64,000 nt of DNA from Barthelona sp. PCE (taxonomy: Eukaryota > Metamonada: BaSk clade): the NCBI GenBank assembly GCA_040285745.1, contig JAUFOR010000008.1:124001-188000 (forward strand), read 5' to 3'. The notes beneath the pieces are model-generated. The model was not told where the DNA came from, did no database searches, and saw only the letters and a program-made list of their open reading frames with translations. This document shows positions 10,373 through 18,936 of this stretch, one piece after another. Both the position numbers and the translations under genes were made by a program. Position 1 is the first letter of the stretch, and each line of letters starts with the position of its first letter.

Positions 10373-11737
10373 ATGGAGCAAATCAAACAATACATGCAAG
10401 AATCGGAATACAATTCGTGTATTCAACTCATAAACGCTGCTAAAGCTGCTGAGCCAATCATCTGGTCTGAGATTGAAGACTTACCAGAGTCAAGATGCAT
10501 TGGTTACAACGATTTAAAGGACAATACACCCGAATTTTCCAAGATCGCAATGGTTAGACTTAATGGTGGTTTAGGTACTTCTATGGGTTGCACAGGTCCT
10601 AAGAGTGTCCTCCCTGTCCAGGGAACCGACACTTTCCTTGATATCATCATTCAACAGATGAAAAACATTGAAATCCAGCACAACACTCAGGTACCTCTAA
10701 TCCTCCTTAACTCTTTCAATACACATGAAGCTTCACAGGAGATCATCCAGAAGTACCCAGAATGTGACGTACGTTGCGTTCTTCAGTCACGTATGCCTCG
10801 ACTGAATCCTGATATGACGCCTGTTCCTGTCGATAACGAGAACAATGCCGAATGGTATCCTCCGGGCCATGGTGACGTTTTCAGGTCGCTTCACAGAGCT
10901 GGTGTTATCGACTCCCTCATCGAGGAAGGTCGTGAGTACATTTTCATTGCAAACGTTGATAACCTGGGTAGTACTTTGAATCCCCGAATTCTTGGTTTCT
11001 TGCAGAAGAGGAACTTCGAATTCATGATGGAGACGACACCCAAATCTCTTGCAGACCTTAAAGGAGGTATGCCAATCTTCTATCGTGGGAAACTTAAGCA
11101 ACTTGAGACAGCCCAAGTTCCCAAGGAACACATGCCTGATTTTTGCTCTATTTCCAAGTTTCCTGTGTTCAACACTAATAATCTTTGGGTTCACCTGCCA
11201 TCTCTTAAGGCAAAAATGGATGTTGAAGACCTGCAGCTAGATATCATTTTTAACCCCAAGAAGTTAGAAGGAAAGCCAATCCTACAGTTGGAGCAAGCTA
11301 TGGGTGCTGCTATTGGTTGCTTCGAAGACAGCGCTATGCTGGTTGTTCCTCGTACACGTTTCCTGCCGGTTAAGACTTCTGCTAACTTAATGCTGCTACG
11401 TTCATCATTGTTTGTGAACGACCCTGTCACTGGAGCTCTCTTACACAACCCCAACTGTCAGAGATGGAAGAACACACTCAACCCTCCCATTATTAACCTG
11501 TCGAAAGAGTTCAAGTTTGTGAACGATTACGAGAAGCGCATTTCTTCCGTTATGATTGAGGAACTGGATCATCTCACTGTGAGCGGTGATGTCATCATTG
11601 AGAAGGATGCCGAATTCGTAGGAACCGTCATCATCGTTCTACCAACCGGCACATCATTAACGATCCCCAAGGATCGTTACGCAAACTGTGTTATAACAGT
11701 CGATCCTTTCGGGCAAATGTGCAAGCGTGATCTTTAA
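10373..11737 (+). CDS. UGP: UDP-glucose pyrophosphorylase (UTP-glucose-1-phosphate uridylyltransferase)
   Basis: 454 aa. It makes UDP-glucose from UTP and glucose-1-phosphate, feeding glycogen synthesis and glycosylation in the cytosol. The nucleotide-binding loop LNGGLGTSMGCTGPKS (about 63-78) is the eukaryotic UGP signature. WYPPGHGDVF and FIANVDNLGSTLN are further family motifs around the sugar-nucleotide site. The C-terminal region (GDVIIEKDAEFVGTVIIVLP) fits the left-handed beta-helix of eukaryotic UGPs. Length is close to the usual 470-500. This is the eukaryotic fold, unrelated to bacterial GalU. It converges on the next gene with only 17 bp between stops. Confidence 0.95.
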   Translation: MEQIKQYMQESEYNSCIQLINAAKAAEPIIWSEIEDLPESRCIGYNDLKDNTPEFSKIAMVRLNGGLGTSMGCTGPKSVLPVQGTDTFLDIIIQQMKNIEIQHNTQVPLILLNSFNTHEASQEIIQKYPECDVRCVLQSRMPRLNPDMTPVPVDNENNAEWYPPGHGDVFRSLHRAGVIDSLIEEGREYIFIANVDNLGSTLNPRILGFLQKRNFEFMMETTPKSLADLKGGMPIFYRGKLKQLETAQVPKEHMPDFCSISKFPVFNTNNLWVHLPSLKAKMDVEDLQLDIIFNPKKLEGKPILQLEQAMGAAIGCFEDSAMLVVPRTRFLPVKTSANLMLLRSSLFVNDPVTGALLHNPNCQRWKNTLNPPIINLSKEFKFVNDYEKRISSVMIEELDHLTVSGDVIIEKDAEFVGTVIIVLPTGTSLTIPKDRYANCVITVDPFGQMCKRDL

Positions 11738-11754
11738 GTGTGTGTAATAAACAT

Positions 11755-13587
11755 TTACTCTATATTATCTTCCAATGTTACACTAGCAAGTGGGTCCTTA
11801 CGGTCTTTCTCAAATACACGTGTTGCAATTTTGAATCGAAGGTCCGCCAGCTTCTGATCGTGTGCAAACCCACCATGATTATTGATGAGAACAAGCAAAA
11901 AAACCGCAAACCATAACTCACTAGAGGACAATGCCAATCGAACTAATGGAACTGCACATGGTCTCATATCCTCCAAAAAGAAACACATTACGATAAAAGA
12001 CATGGCTATGGATGTATCATCTTCATACCATGACGTTGCAGGTCTTAAAGTCTTTGATTTTGCAATTGAAATACCTCTATTCATAAGTGAAATCCCGGTC
12101 TTCATTACATTATACCGGTTCAAAGGTACAGATGCGCACTTTTCAACAGTATCTAAAGATATTGTATCATCGTAATCTACATTCTCCCCACATATCGTGT
12201 CAAACAAAGAGTTCATAATGGTTGATATTGTTATCTTCTTCATGGCAATGAGTGGCTGCGGATAGATGTAATTATTGGTGAAGGGTGCCGAAAACACAAC
12301 GCTCACAAGCATTCGGACGGCAAGCGAAAGCGCAGTAATTGACGATGGCCTCACAGACGCCGCCTGAAGTGCATGGTGCAAAGACAGGCTACTGGAACCC
12401 TGTGTAGCATAAATTCCAGCCATTCCAAAATGAGCAGAAAATGATTGTCTCTCAAGTAACAGAGCTTGTTGGAACGCCTCAATCGCCAACGTTGCGTCAT
12501 CCATATCACTCAGCAAGTGTCCCAGTAGGACAAACGACTGTGAAGATGGTTTAAGTTGATTTGTGTGAAATAGAATGTCCATTGCCTGTAAATAATTATC
12601 CTTTGCAATGTGTCTGATTGCTAAACATGCTCCTGTTTCTGGCCGGATAAATGTATGTACAGCGAAGTCTTTTCGCTCCAATGTAGAGTGTCTTATGAAC
12701 CTGTCAAAGTCAGCTGACACACATCTTTCGATAAGGGTGTCTAACATAACATTCTTCTGAAGCGCCCACAGCGAACGCGCGTAGTCAACAACGGTGATGT
12801 AGTCGATACATTCCTTGTTCAATTTCGACAGCAATTGGAGTGCATGACTATAATCATTGAGTTGAGAGCTTACCAAGGCATCTATCCGAATATATGCTCT
12901 ATTTGATCCAATAAACTCACTGTGTTGGGCAATGTACTGCTTACATATGTGATTCCAACCTGAATGATAAAGATACATACAGTCAAGTAACACACCAATT
13001 GTTTTTGAGAAGTCGGCCAATGTTTTTTGTCTCCGTCTATACATTTTTTCTCTCCTCTCTGTTCCTATATTCATCTCCTCTTCACTGTTGAACGCTTCCA
13101 AAGGTGCTGGTCTAACCCATTCATTTGGTTCTAAAACTTCCAACACTATCTTACGGTTCTGAAGATATAATTTCATTGCTTCAACAGATCTTGGCTCCAT
13201 ATCCCATGCTATTCTAAAACAGGTACATGCGCTTTCCACACATTTTGTCATTAAATAGCATTTACCTAAAAGTATAAATCCAGCAAAACCCATTGGCATC
13301 AAGTCACGGTCAATTACATCTAAATTCTGATGGTTTAAGAGCAGAATCTTTGCCTGTGTATAATTCCGCATGTGAAATAGACAAAAACAGTGATAAAACA
13401 ACATTTGTTTGTTTGCTAATCTCATACTAGTAATGCTCAATGCATTTTGGTACATCCTATCCCGTATTAACACCTTTACCGCTGGTAGAAGAGCATCTAA
13501 ATCTCGTGATTGTGAAAAAACATCGCTATAAAAAGCTAAATCAACATCACAGAGACTATTCTCCAAGTGCTCCATAAAGCCCTGCAT
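11755..13587 (-). CDS. TPR-repeat protein, possibly an anaphase-promoting-complex-type subunit
   Basis: 610 aa from the ATG at 13587; the frame extends to a GTG at 13599. Helical repeats run through most of it. The clearest TPR-like units are AGFILLGKCYLMTKCVESACTC (about 110-130), SFVLLGHLLSDMDDATLAIE and AHFGMAGIYATQGSSSL in the middle. The combination of spaced TPRs and about 600 residues is like Cdc16, Cdc23, Cdc27 or APC7, but TPR content alone does not decide this. Met9 (MEHLENSL) is another possible start. The 3' end faces UGP. Confidence 0.65.
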   Translation of the reverse strand: MQGFMEHLENSLCDVDLAFYSDVFSQSRDLDALLPAVKVLIRDRMYQNALSITSMRLANKQMLFYHCFCLFHMRNYTQAKILLLNHQNLDVIDRDLMPMGFAGFILLGKCYLMTKCVESACTCFRIAWDMEPRSVEAMKLYLQNRKIVLEVLEPNEWVRPAPLEAFNSEEEMNIGTERREKMYRRRQKTLADFSKTIGVLLDCMYLYHSGWNHICKQYIAQHSEFIGSNRAYIRIDALVSSQLNDYSHALQLLSKLNKECIDYITVVDYARSLWALQKNVMLDTLIERCVSADFDRFIRHSTLERKDFAVHTFIRPETGACLAIRHIAKDNYLQAMDILFHTNQLKPSSQSFVLLGHLLSDMDDATLAIEAFQQALLLERQSFSAHFGMAGIYATQGSSSLSLHHALQAASVRPSSITALSLAVRMLVSVVFSAPFTNNYIYPQPLIAMKKITISTIMNSLFDTICGENVDYDDTISLDTVEKCASVPLNRYNVMKTGISLMNRGISIAKSKTLRPATSWYEDDTSIAMSFIVMCFFLEDMRPCAVPLVRLALSSSELWFAVFLLVLINNHGGFAHDQKLADLRFKIATRVFEKDRKDPLASVTLEDNIE

Positions 13588-13657
13588 ATTTTGGCCCACT
13601 TAACTGTTGAAAAAGAATAAAAATGTGAATGCAGCTTCTTTCATGTGATGATAATAG

Positions 13658-14740
13658 CTAATCGTTTTTACTTTTTGTAATATTAACAATTGGTGCTGTT
13701 TCAGTCAATTCATCCTCTATATCATGAAGTTGACCCTCTTCCATTAAATCAATTCGATCGATATCTTCTAAGGGTACTTTCTCAAGTAAATTATTTTCTT
13801 TAAGCATGAGCTCTGTCAATTTTCGATTGACTTCGTAATAAGAATATATTCCAGCACCAACAAGTGTAATTAAAATACCAAAACCATTTACCCATGTAAT
13901 TACGTTCTGGAATATGAATACACTAAGTATAATGGTGAGTAACTGCTTCAAATTTCCGCAGACTGTTAATGTTACAGGGCTTGTCTGCTGATTAACGATG
14001 AAATTGGAAATATTCAAAAAGAAAGCTATCACACCTGATGTAAAGATCATCCTCCATGCCAACCCTGCGTTTTCGGTTGCGCTGAGGACTAGAACTTTCT
14101 TGCTCTCAGTTATAAGTGAGTAAGGGAACAACCATACAAGGGAATACAATCCCATGCGACTTACAAGATCAATGGGGTGCAATTTATATTCGCCTGCTAG
14201 GAATTTGTGCGCCATAACAGCTTTTAATGCGCTTAGTATAACACCAAAAATTGCAAAAAACATTCCCCAACCGTTTGCATTCATTTCTCCATAACATGCT
14301 ATAATCATACCAACAATCAAAATTACAAGGGCAGGTTTTGCTCGAGGATTCATATTTTTCTTCAAAATAAAAAAAGACATCACAACGGCAAATACAGGGG
14401 TTGTTGCTCGTATAGTTTGCGTCAAACTAACAGAAATTTGTGCTAAACTGGAGTTACCCACTGCGATGTTTGATGCGAATAATAAGGAAAACCATAACAT
14501 AAGCTTGTTTCCTTTCTTACTTAATTTTTTCCTTGGAAATTTGTCAGGAAATAGAAACTTGAGCAGTGTTGCAAGCCCTCCGGAGCATAAACAATGCACA
14601 CAAGTGAGTAGTACTGGGAAACGACAATCCATAAAGCGGAAAATTGCTTTATTAAGCAAAGTTATGCCAATATTTAGGAACATCCATGTGCTGATCCAGG
14701 CCCATACAACCAACGGCGACTGTGTCGTCGTTTTTCCCAT
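13658..14740 (-). CDS. Nucleotide-sugar / triose-phosphate transporter family protein (DMT superfamily)
   Basis: 360 aa. About ten transmembrane helices with the TPT/NST pattern: LNIGITLLNKAIFRF near the start, SVSLTQTIRATTPVFAVVMSFFIL around the family's conserved Lys/Thr helix, and a repeat of the helix set in the second half ending GAGIYSYYEVNRK. A cytosolic acidic tail follows. Members exchange nucleotide sugars or phosphorylated C3 compounds across Golgi, ER or plastid membranes; with no plastid evidence here, a Golgi/ER nucleotide-sugar carrier is more likely. I start at Met20 of the longer frame because TCATTTATCATTGCATA precedes it; the frame itself opens at 14797. Confidence 0.82.
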   Translation of the reverse strand: MGKTTTQSPLVVWAWISTWMFLNIGITLLNKAIFRFMDCRFPVLLTCVHCLCSGGLATLLKFLFPDKFPRKKLSKKGNKLMLWFSLLFASNIAVGNSSLAQISVSLTQTIRATTPVFAVVMSFFILKKNMNPRAKPALVILIVGMIIACYGEMNANGWGMFFAIFGVILSALKAVMAHKFLAGEYKLHPIDLVSRMGLYSLVWLFPYSLITESKKVLVLSATENAGLAWRMIFTSGVIAFFLNISNFIVNQQTSPVTLTVCGNLKQLLTIILSVFIFQNVITWVNGFGILITLVGAGIYSYYEVNRKLTELMLKENNLLEKVPLEDIDRIDLMEEGQLHDIEDELTETAPIVNITKSKND

Positions 14741-15051
14741 TATGCAATGATAAATGAGGAGATAAAAGCCAAAACAAATGTACAGTTGGGTATTCAACTT
14801 TTTTATACTTCAACACGCCAAAAAATACCTGGATGCGCCTCTTAATCATACAATAATTGAATTGAAAAGTGAACCCTGCAAGAAAGAAATCATTTTTAGC
14901 AAAAACAGTTTTGTGGGATAAGATCACGGGTAGAGACTTAAAATTACATATGAACAGTATGAGGAGTCCAAAATCAAAATTATGAATTGATGGGCTTGAT
15001 AAATGTCCTTATTAAACATTATATTCCTTTTCGTTTATTCACACATTACAA
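14741..15051. promoter_or_regulatory. Divergent promoter region between transporter and alanyl-tRNA synthetase
   Basis: 311 bp. On the plus side TTTATTCACACATTACAA runs straight into the synthetase ATG. On the minus side TCATTTATCATTGCATA abuts the transporter ATG. Both fit the short-leader initiator seen across the window. Nothing else is recognised. Confidence 0.45.
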
Positions 15052-18022
15052 ATGAGCAAATCTAAAGATATTGAAACATGTTTATCATCTAAGGTATGAA
15101 TAACACGTCTTTTAAAAGACATTCATTTTTGTTTGCATTTACATTCAGGAAGTCAAGGCTTTACATCGAGAAAACTTTGAAAACGAGTATCAGGAGCACT
15201 ATCCAGCTGAGTTTTTAACTTCATTGGGCTTTGAACGTCTTCAATGTCCTTCATGTAACCACTTCTTCTGGCGTCATAATGAAAGCACTCTTGACGTCTG
15301 TGGTGATTCCAACTGTGTGGGACAATACACTTTTATTGGGAAGGGTTGCGGCATTGGTTCTAACGAACTTGAGTCTCCCCAAAAAATCACATTCGGCGAG
15401 GCTTGGAACATCTACGTAGACTCAATGAAGACTTACGAGCACCCATCAACGCCTATTCCTCGTTTCCCCGTCGTTGCACGTTGGAGGACCGATGTTGATT
15501 TCGTTGCTGCAGGCATTTATTGTTTCCAACCATACTGCGTCACGGGCGAGGTTGATCCACCGGCTAACCCCCTTGTTTGCCCCCAATTCTGCCTTCGGTT
15601 CAACGATCTAGATTCGATCGGTCTGTCAGGAAGACATCACGCTGGTTTTATCATGATTGGTAATCAGGCTTTCAATTATGGTGATGACATCCACTACTTT
15701 GCTGATGAAGTTGTTGGTGCCCATCTTCACTGGGTCACAAAGGGTCTCAATCTAAACCTTAAGGATATCACTCTTATCGAGGATCTTTGGGCCGGTGGTG
15801 GTAACATGGGTCCTTGTGTAGAAATATTTACACACGGTCTCGAAGTCGGCAATATGGTTCTAATGAAGTACCGTTACGATAACGTTGGTGAACTCACCCC
15901 CCTTGACGTCAAGGTTGTTGATGTTGGTATCGGTCTTGAGCGTATCCCATGGCTCGTCAACGGCACACTCACCTCTTACCAGGACACTCATGCTTATGTT
16001 CTTGAGTACCTACAGGAGAAAACAGGTGTTGAGCTCGACAACGAGATATGGCAAAAGTTTGCCCCCTACTCTTGTCTTCTTAATGTTGACGAGTGTGAGA
16101 ACATCGACCAGGCCTGGGAAGACATTGCCAAGGAGCTGGGCGTTGACGTACAGGATCTCCGCTCCGCTGTTGAGGCAGGACGCGATATTTACATTATTGC
16201 TGACCACACTCGTGCTCTCATGATCCCCGTCTATGATGGTGCTCTTCCTTCACAGTCCGGATCCGGTGCAAACCTGCGTAACATCATCAGACGTGTGTTT
16301 GCCATCCTCAACGAACGTAATTGGATTTCTTCTATTGGATTCGATGGAATCATGCATATCTTTGAACTTCATAAAAAGCAGCTCGAGCCTTTATACGGTA
16401 AATTCGCTGACTTCTCCTCCCTTGAGGGTATTATTCGCTCCGAGTTTGACAAATACGAAAACTCAACTGTTGAAGTCACCAAAAAACTCAAACAACTCAT
16501 GAAGAAGAAGAAAGATGGTCTTTCTCTCAATGATTGGATCATTCTCGTTTCCAGCCACGGTCTCCCTGCAGATAAAATCGCTGAAGTCTTGGGTGAGCCC
16601 ATCCCCGGTAATCTTTACTATGAGATTGCTACTCTTGACGAGAAGACATCTGCCAAGCAGATTCTCCAGCTGTACGACACTGTGAAGATCCCTGCTACCC
16701 GCGAACTATACAAGGAGAACGAACGACAGATGACGTTTAGCTCCAAGGTTGTTACAATTCTTGATAGTGTTGAGCTCAAACTTCCCAACCGTGTTGTTAT
16801 TCTTGAAGAAACATGTTTCTACCCCACATCAGGTGGTCAGGAGCATGACATCGGTACCATCACAATCAATGGCGAAGAATACAATGTTATTGATGCTATC
16901 AAGGTTGGTGGTTCGGTGCTTCACACGGTTGACAGAGAAGTCACTGTTGAACCTGGAACAGAAGTAACTGGTATCGTTGACGAGCAGCGTCGTGAAACAC
17001 TCCGTCAATTGCACAGTGCAACTCATATTCTAAATCACGCTGCCCAGATGGTATTAGGCCCTCATGTGTGGCAAAACGGTGCTTCTAAGAAAGCCACTGG
17101 TGCACATATTGATATCACACATTACAAGATCATCACTGAAGAAGAGATCCTTGAGATCGAGCGCATGTCGAACGAACTTATTAGGAGTCGTGCTGAAGTT
17201 GTCATCAAAGATTTCCCACGTGAAGAGGCTGAGCGCCTTTATGGTTTCTCACTTTACCAAGGTGGTGTTGTCCCAGGTAACAGTATTCGTGTTGTTAACA
17301 TGATGGGTATTGATATCGAGGCATGTTGTGGTACTCACGTCCAAAACGTTTCAGAGATTGGCTTCTTACGTATCACACGTTATAACAGAGTAAGTGATGG
17401 TGTTTCACGACTTTACTTTGTTGCAGGTGATCTTGCTTCTCAATACACTATGGAACAACAGCGCATCATCTACAAGTTGCGCAATGATTGGTCTGTCGAT
17501 CAGGAGGACATTGTAAGCACTGGTGAACGTTTCTTTGCCGGTTATAAGAGCTACAAGGCCGTGGCACCAATTGCTTTAGAGATGACTCTTCGTGCGAAGA
17601 TGGCTGAGGCTGCTCTTGGTCCCGTTGAAGGACATAAGCTTCTCTTTGTTGATCACACGAGCGATGCCTCTGTATATATTAGAACAATGCCTCAGATGTT
17701 TGATTTCATCAAGGATCATGGCCTTGAGGTGGTAATTGTTGGTGGTAATTATGTTGTTATGAACAAAGGTTCAGACTTTGAGGAAGAATTCATGGGTAGC
17801 TTTGAAGATGCTGTCAATGTTTTGAAGGAGAGAAATGCTGATGCCTTGGACTATAGCAAGGCTAAAATCATTAAGAAGAACAAGCTTAAGGTTAAAACTA
17901 AGGTTAATGGTAAGAAGAAGGTTATTAATCACACTGGTATTGCTCATCACAGTTTGATCAGCTGCCCCAAGGCTGTTTCACTTAAGAATTTCTTTGAGGA
18001 AGCTGGTTTCATCTTGCAGTAA
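15052..18022 (+). CDS. AlaRS: Alanyl-tRNA synthetase, archaeal type, with one intron
   Basis: Exons 15052-15093 and 15149-18022 give 971 aa. It charges tRNA-Ala in the cytosol. The long open frame has no upstream ATG. A 14-codon first exon (MSKSKDIETCLSSK) plus a 55-nt intron supplies one in phase. The N-terminus carries the zinc-ribbon-like extension of archaeal enzymes: C47-x2-C50 and C65-G-D-S-N-C70. The catalytic domain follows (RWRTDVDFVAAGIYCFQPY, GLERIPWLVNG). The editing domain shows HSATHILNHA and CCGTHVQN, the expected metal-binding His/Cys pairs. The C-terminal tail is basic. The archaeal form, rather than the usual eukaryotic mitochondrial-type AlaRS, matches the published transfer into diplomonads and parabasalids. 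Start context is TTCACACATTACAAATG. Confidence 0.92.
15094..15148 (+). other. Predicted 55-nt spliceosomal intron in AlaRS
   Basis: It begins GTATGA and ends TTTACATTCAG. It is phase 0, and without it the reading frame has no ATG and hits TGA inside GTATGA. A perfect 14-bp palindrome, GTCTTTTAAAAGAC, sits at 15107-15120 and would form a hairpin shortening the distance between splice sites. The donor matches the second predicted intron (59965-60053). Confidence 0.75.
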
Positions 18023-18055
18023 ATGTTTTTTATTTCTCACGTTTTTCAGCAGACA

Positions 18056-18413
18056 ATGACAAACGATATCTATTATTACGAGCGATTACCCGAGTACAAA
18101 GTTACCAACTATGGGGAGATGGTTTTGTTTGAAGATTTAGAGTTGAAAAACAACTTTTCTTTGTTGGAGAAAGATACACTTAAAATGAGTACTCCCAACT
18201 CGCAAGATGTTGCAGATACTAAGAAGGAACAAGGTTCCAATTTCGGAAAAACGTTCTACAGTCACGGTATTTTTGGGGTGTTCAATCGCATGATTATATT
18301 AATATCTTCAGTTGCAAAGATCGGTACAATTGGCTCATATGACGTCTTCAAGGTTACAAAATTTGATTTCTTGCAGTTTAACGAGAATGAAAAAATGAGC
18401 GATGCTGAAAAAC
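18056..18413 (+). pseudogene. Sac1-type phosphoinositide phosphatase, 5' part of a gene split by a transposon
   Basis: 119 codons plus one base of host sequence, starting at MTNDIYYYERLP. The frame reads on into the transposon end and stops at 18466. GIFGVFNRMIILISSVAKIG matches the Sac N-terminal lobe (GILGxIxL...YLIVIT-type strand). An upstream in-frame ATG at 18023 overlaps the AlaRS stop. I prefer 18056 because TTTCTCACG precedes it. The piece lacks the catalytic Cys and so cannot be active alone. It continues, after the element and one target-site copy, at 22528. Confidence 0.85.
18406..18413 (+). repeat. 8-bp target-site duplication, left copy
   Basis: TGAAAAAC immediately before the left inverted repeat. 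The identical octamer follows the right inverted repeat at 22520-22527. Eight bases is the hallmark duplication length of hAT transposition. Confidence 0.92.
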
Positions 18414-18530
18414 TAGACTTTGCACAAACAGAATTTAAATGTCGGTCGAAGATAACTCGCGATTAGCGAGTTGTCCAATCTTTACTAATAATAGTAAATA
18501 TAAAGATGTTTACAAGTGAATGAGAAAACT
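18414..18530 (+). repeat. Left terminal inverted repeat of the hAT element, 117 bp
   Basis: Base-for-base reverse complement of 22403-22519. It contains two hairpins: AACTCGC/GCGAGTT with a GATTA loop (18455-18473) and TTTACTA/TAGTAAA with an ATAA loop (18481-18498). Such subterminal palindromes are candidate transposase-binding sites. This is much longer than the 10-30 bp typical of hAT ends. Confidence 0.93.
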
Positions 18531-18866
18531 TCTATCAAAATTCTAAAGGGAGTTTCGCTTTTATTACCCGTATTAGTCTTCTACAATTACATGATTGGTC
18601 TCAAACATAGTCAGGTGTGCATACAGAGGGAATCGATAGTTGAGGTTGAAAGAAAACCTAGAGATTATAAAAACTCTTTGTATTTCACTATCCAGTACAG
18701 AACAAGAGATGGAACAGATGCAACTGAGCGTTTCATCATCAGCGACTGCTGTTTTGCAAGCAGGAAAAGCTTCACTTCCGAAAAATTTGGAGTTTTGCAC
18801 ATTCATCCTCATGTGAGTTATTCAACTCCCATGCTAAGGGCAAAAGTCGGGTTAAGATGGAAATAG
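18516..18866 (+). CDS. Small ORF in the 5' part of the hAT element
   Basis: 116 codons starting inside the left inverted repeat (MNEKTSIKIL). One hydrophobic stretch (VSLLLPVLVFYNYMIG) and several Cys/His residues (DCCFASRK, then HIHPH) are visible, but I cannot fit a BED zinc finger. It could be the frame-shifted N-terminus of the transposase or a chance frame. It is separated from the main transposase frame (opening at 18937) by a frame change. Confidence 0.3.
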   Translation: MNEKTSIKILKGVSLLLPVLVFYNYMIGLKHSQVCIQRESIVEVERKPRDYKNSLYFTIQYRTRDGTDATERFIISDCCFASRKSFTSEKFGVLHIHPHVSYSTPMLRAKVGLRWK

Positions 18867-18936
18867 GCAAATCACTGACCAAGAATCAAGCCCATATGGT
18901 TGGACTTTTCATTTTCACGGGAAAACCCTTCACTGA

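Noticed and set aside
15224-15226. TTG as the AlaRS start
   Set aside because: It would cut off conserved N-terminal residues; an upstream exon with ATG joins in phase.
18414-18530. The left inverted repeat as part of the Sac1 coding sequence
   Set aside because: Its exact inverted copy and the flanking octamer show it belongs to the element; the stop at 18466 is in transposon sequence.
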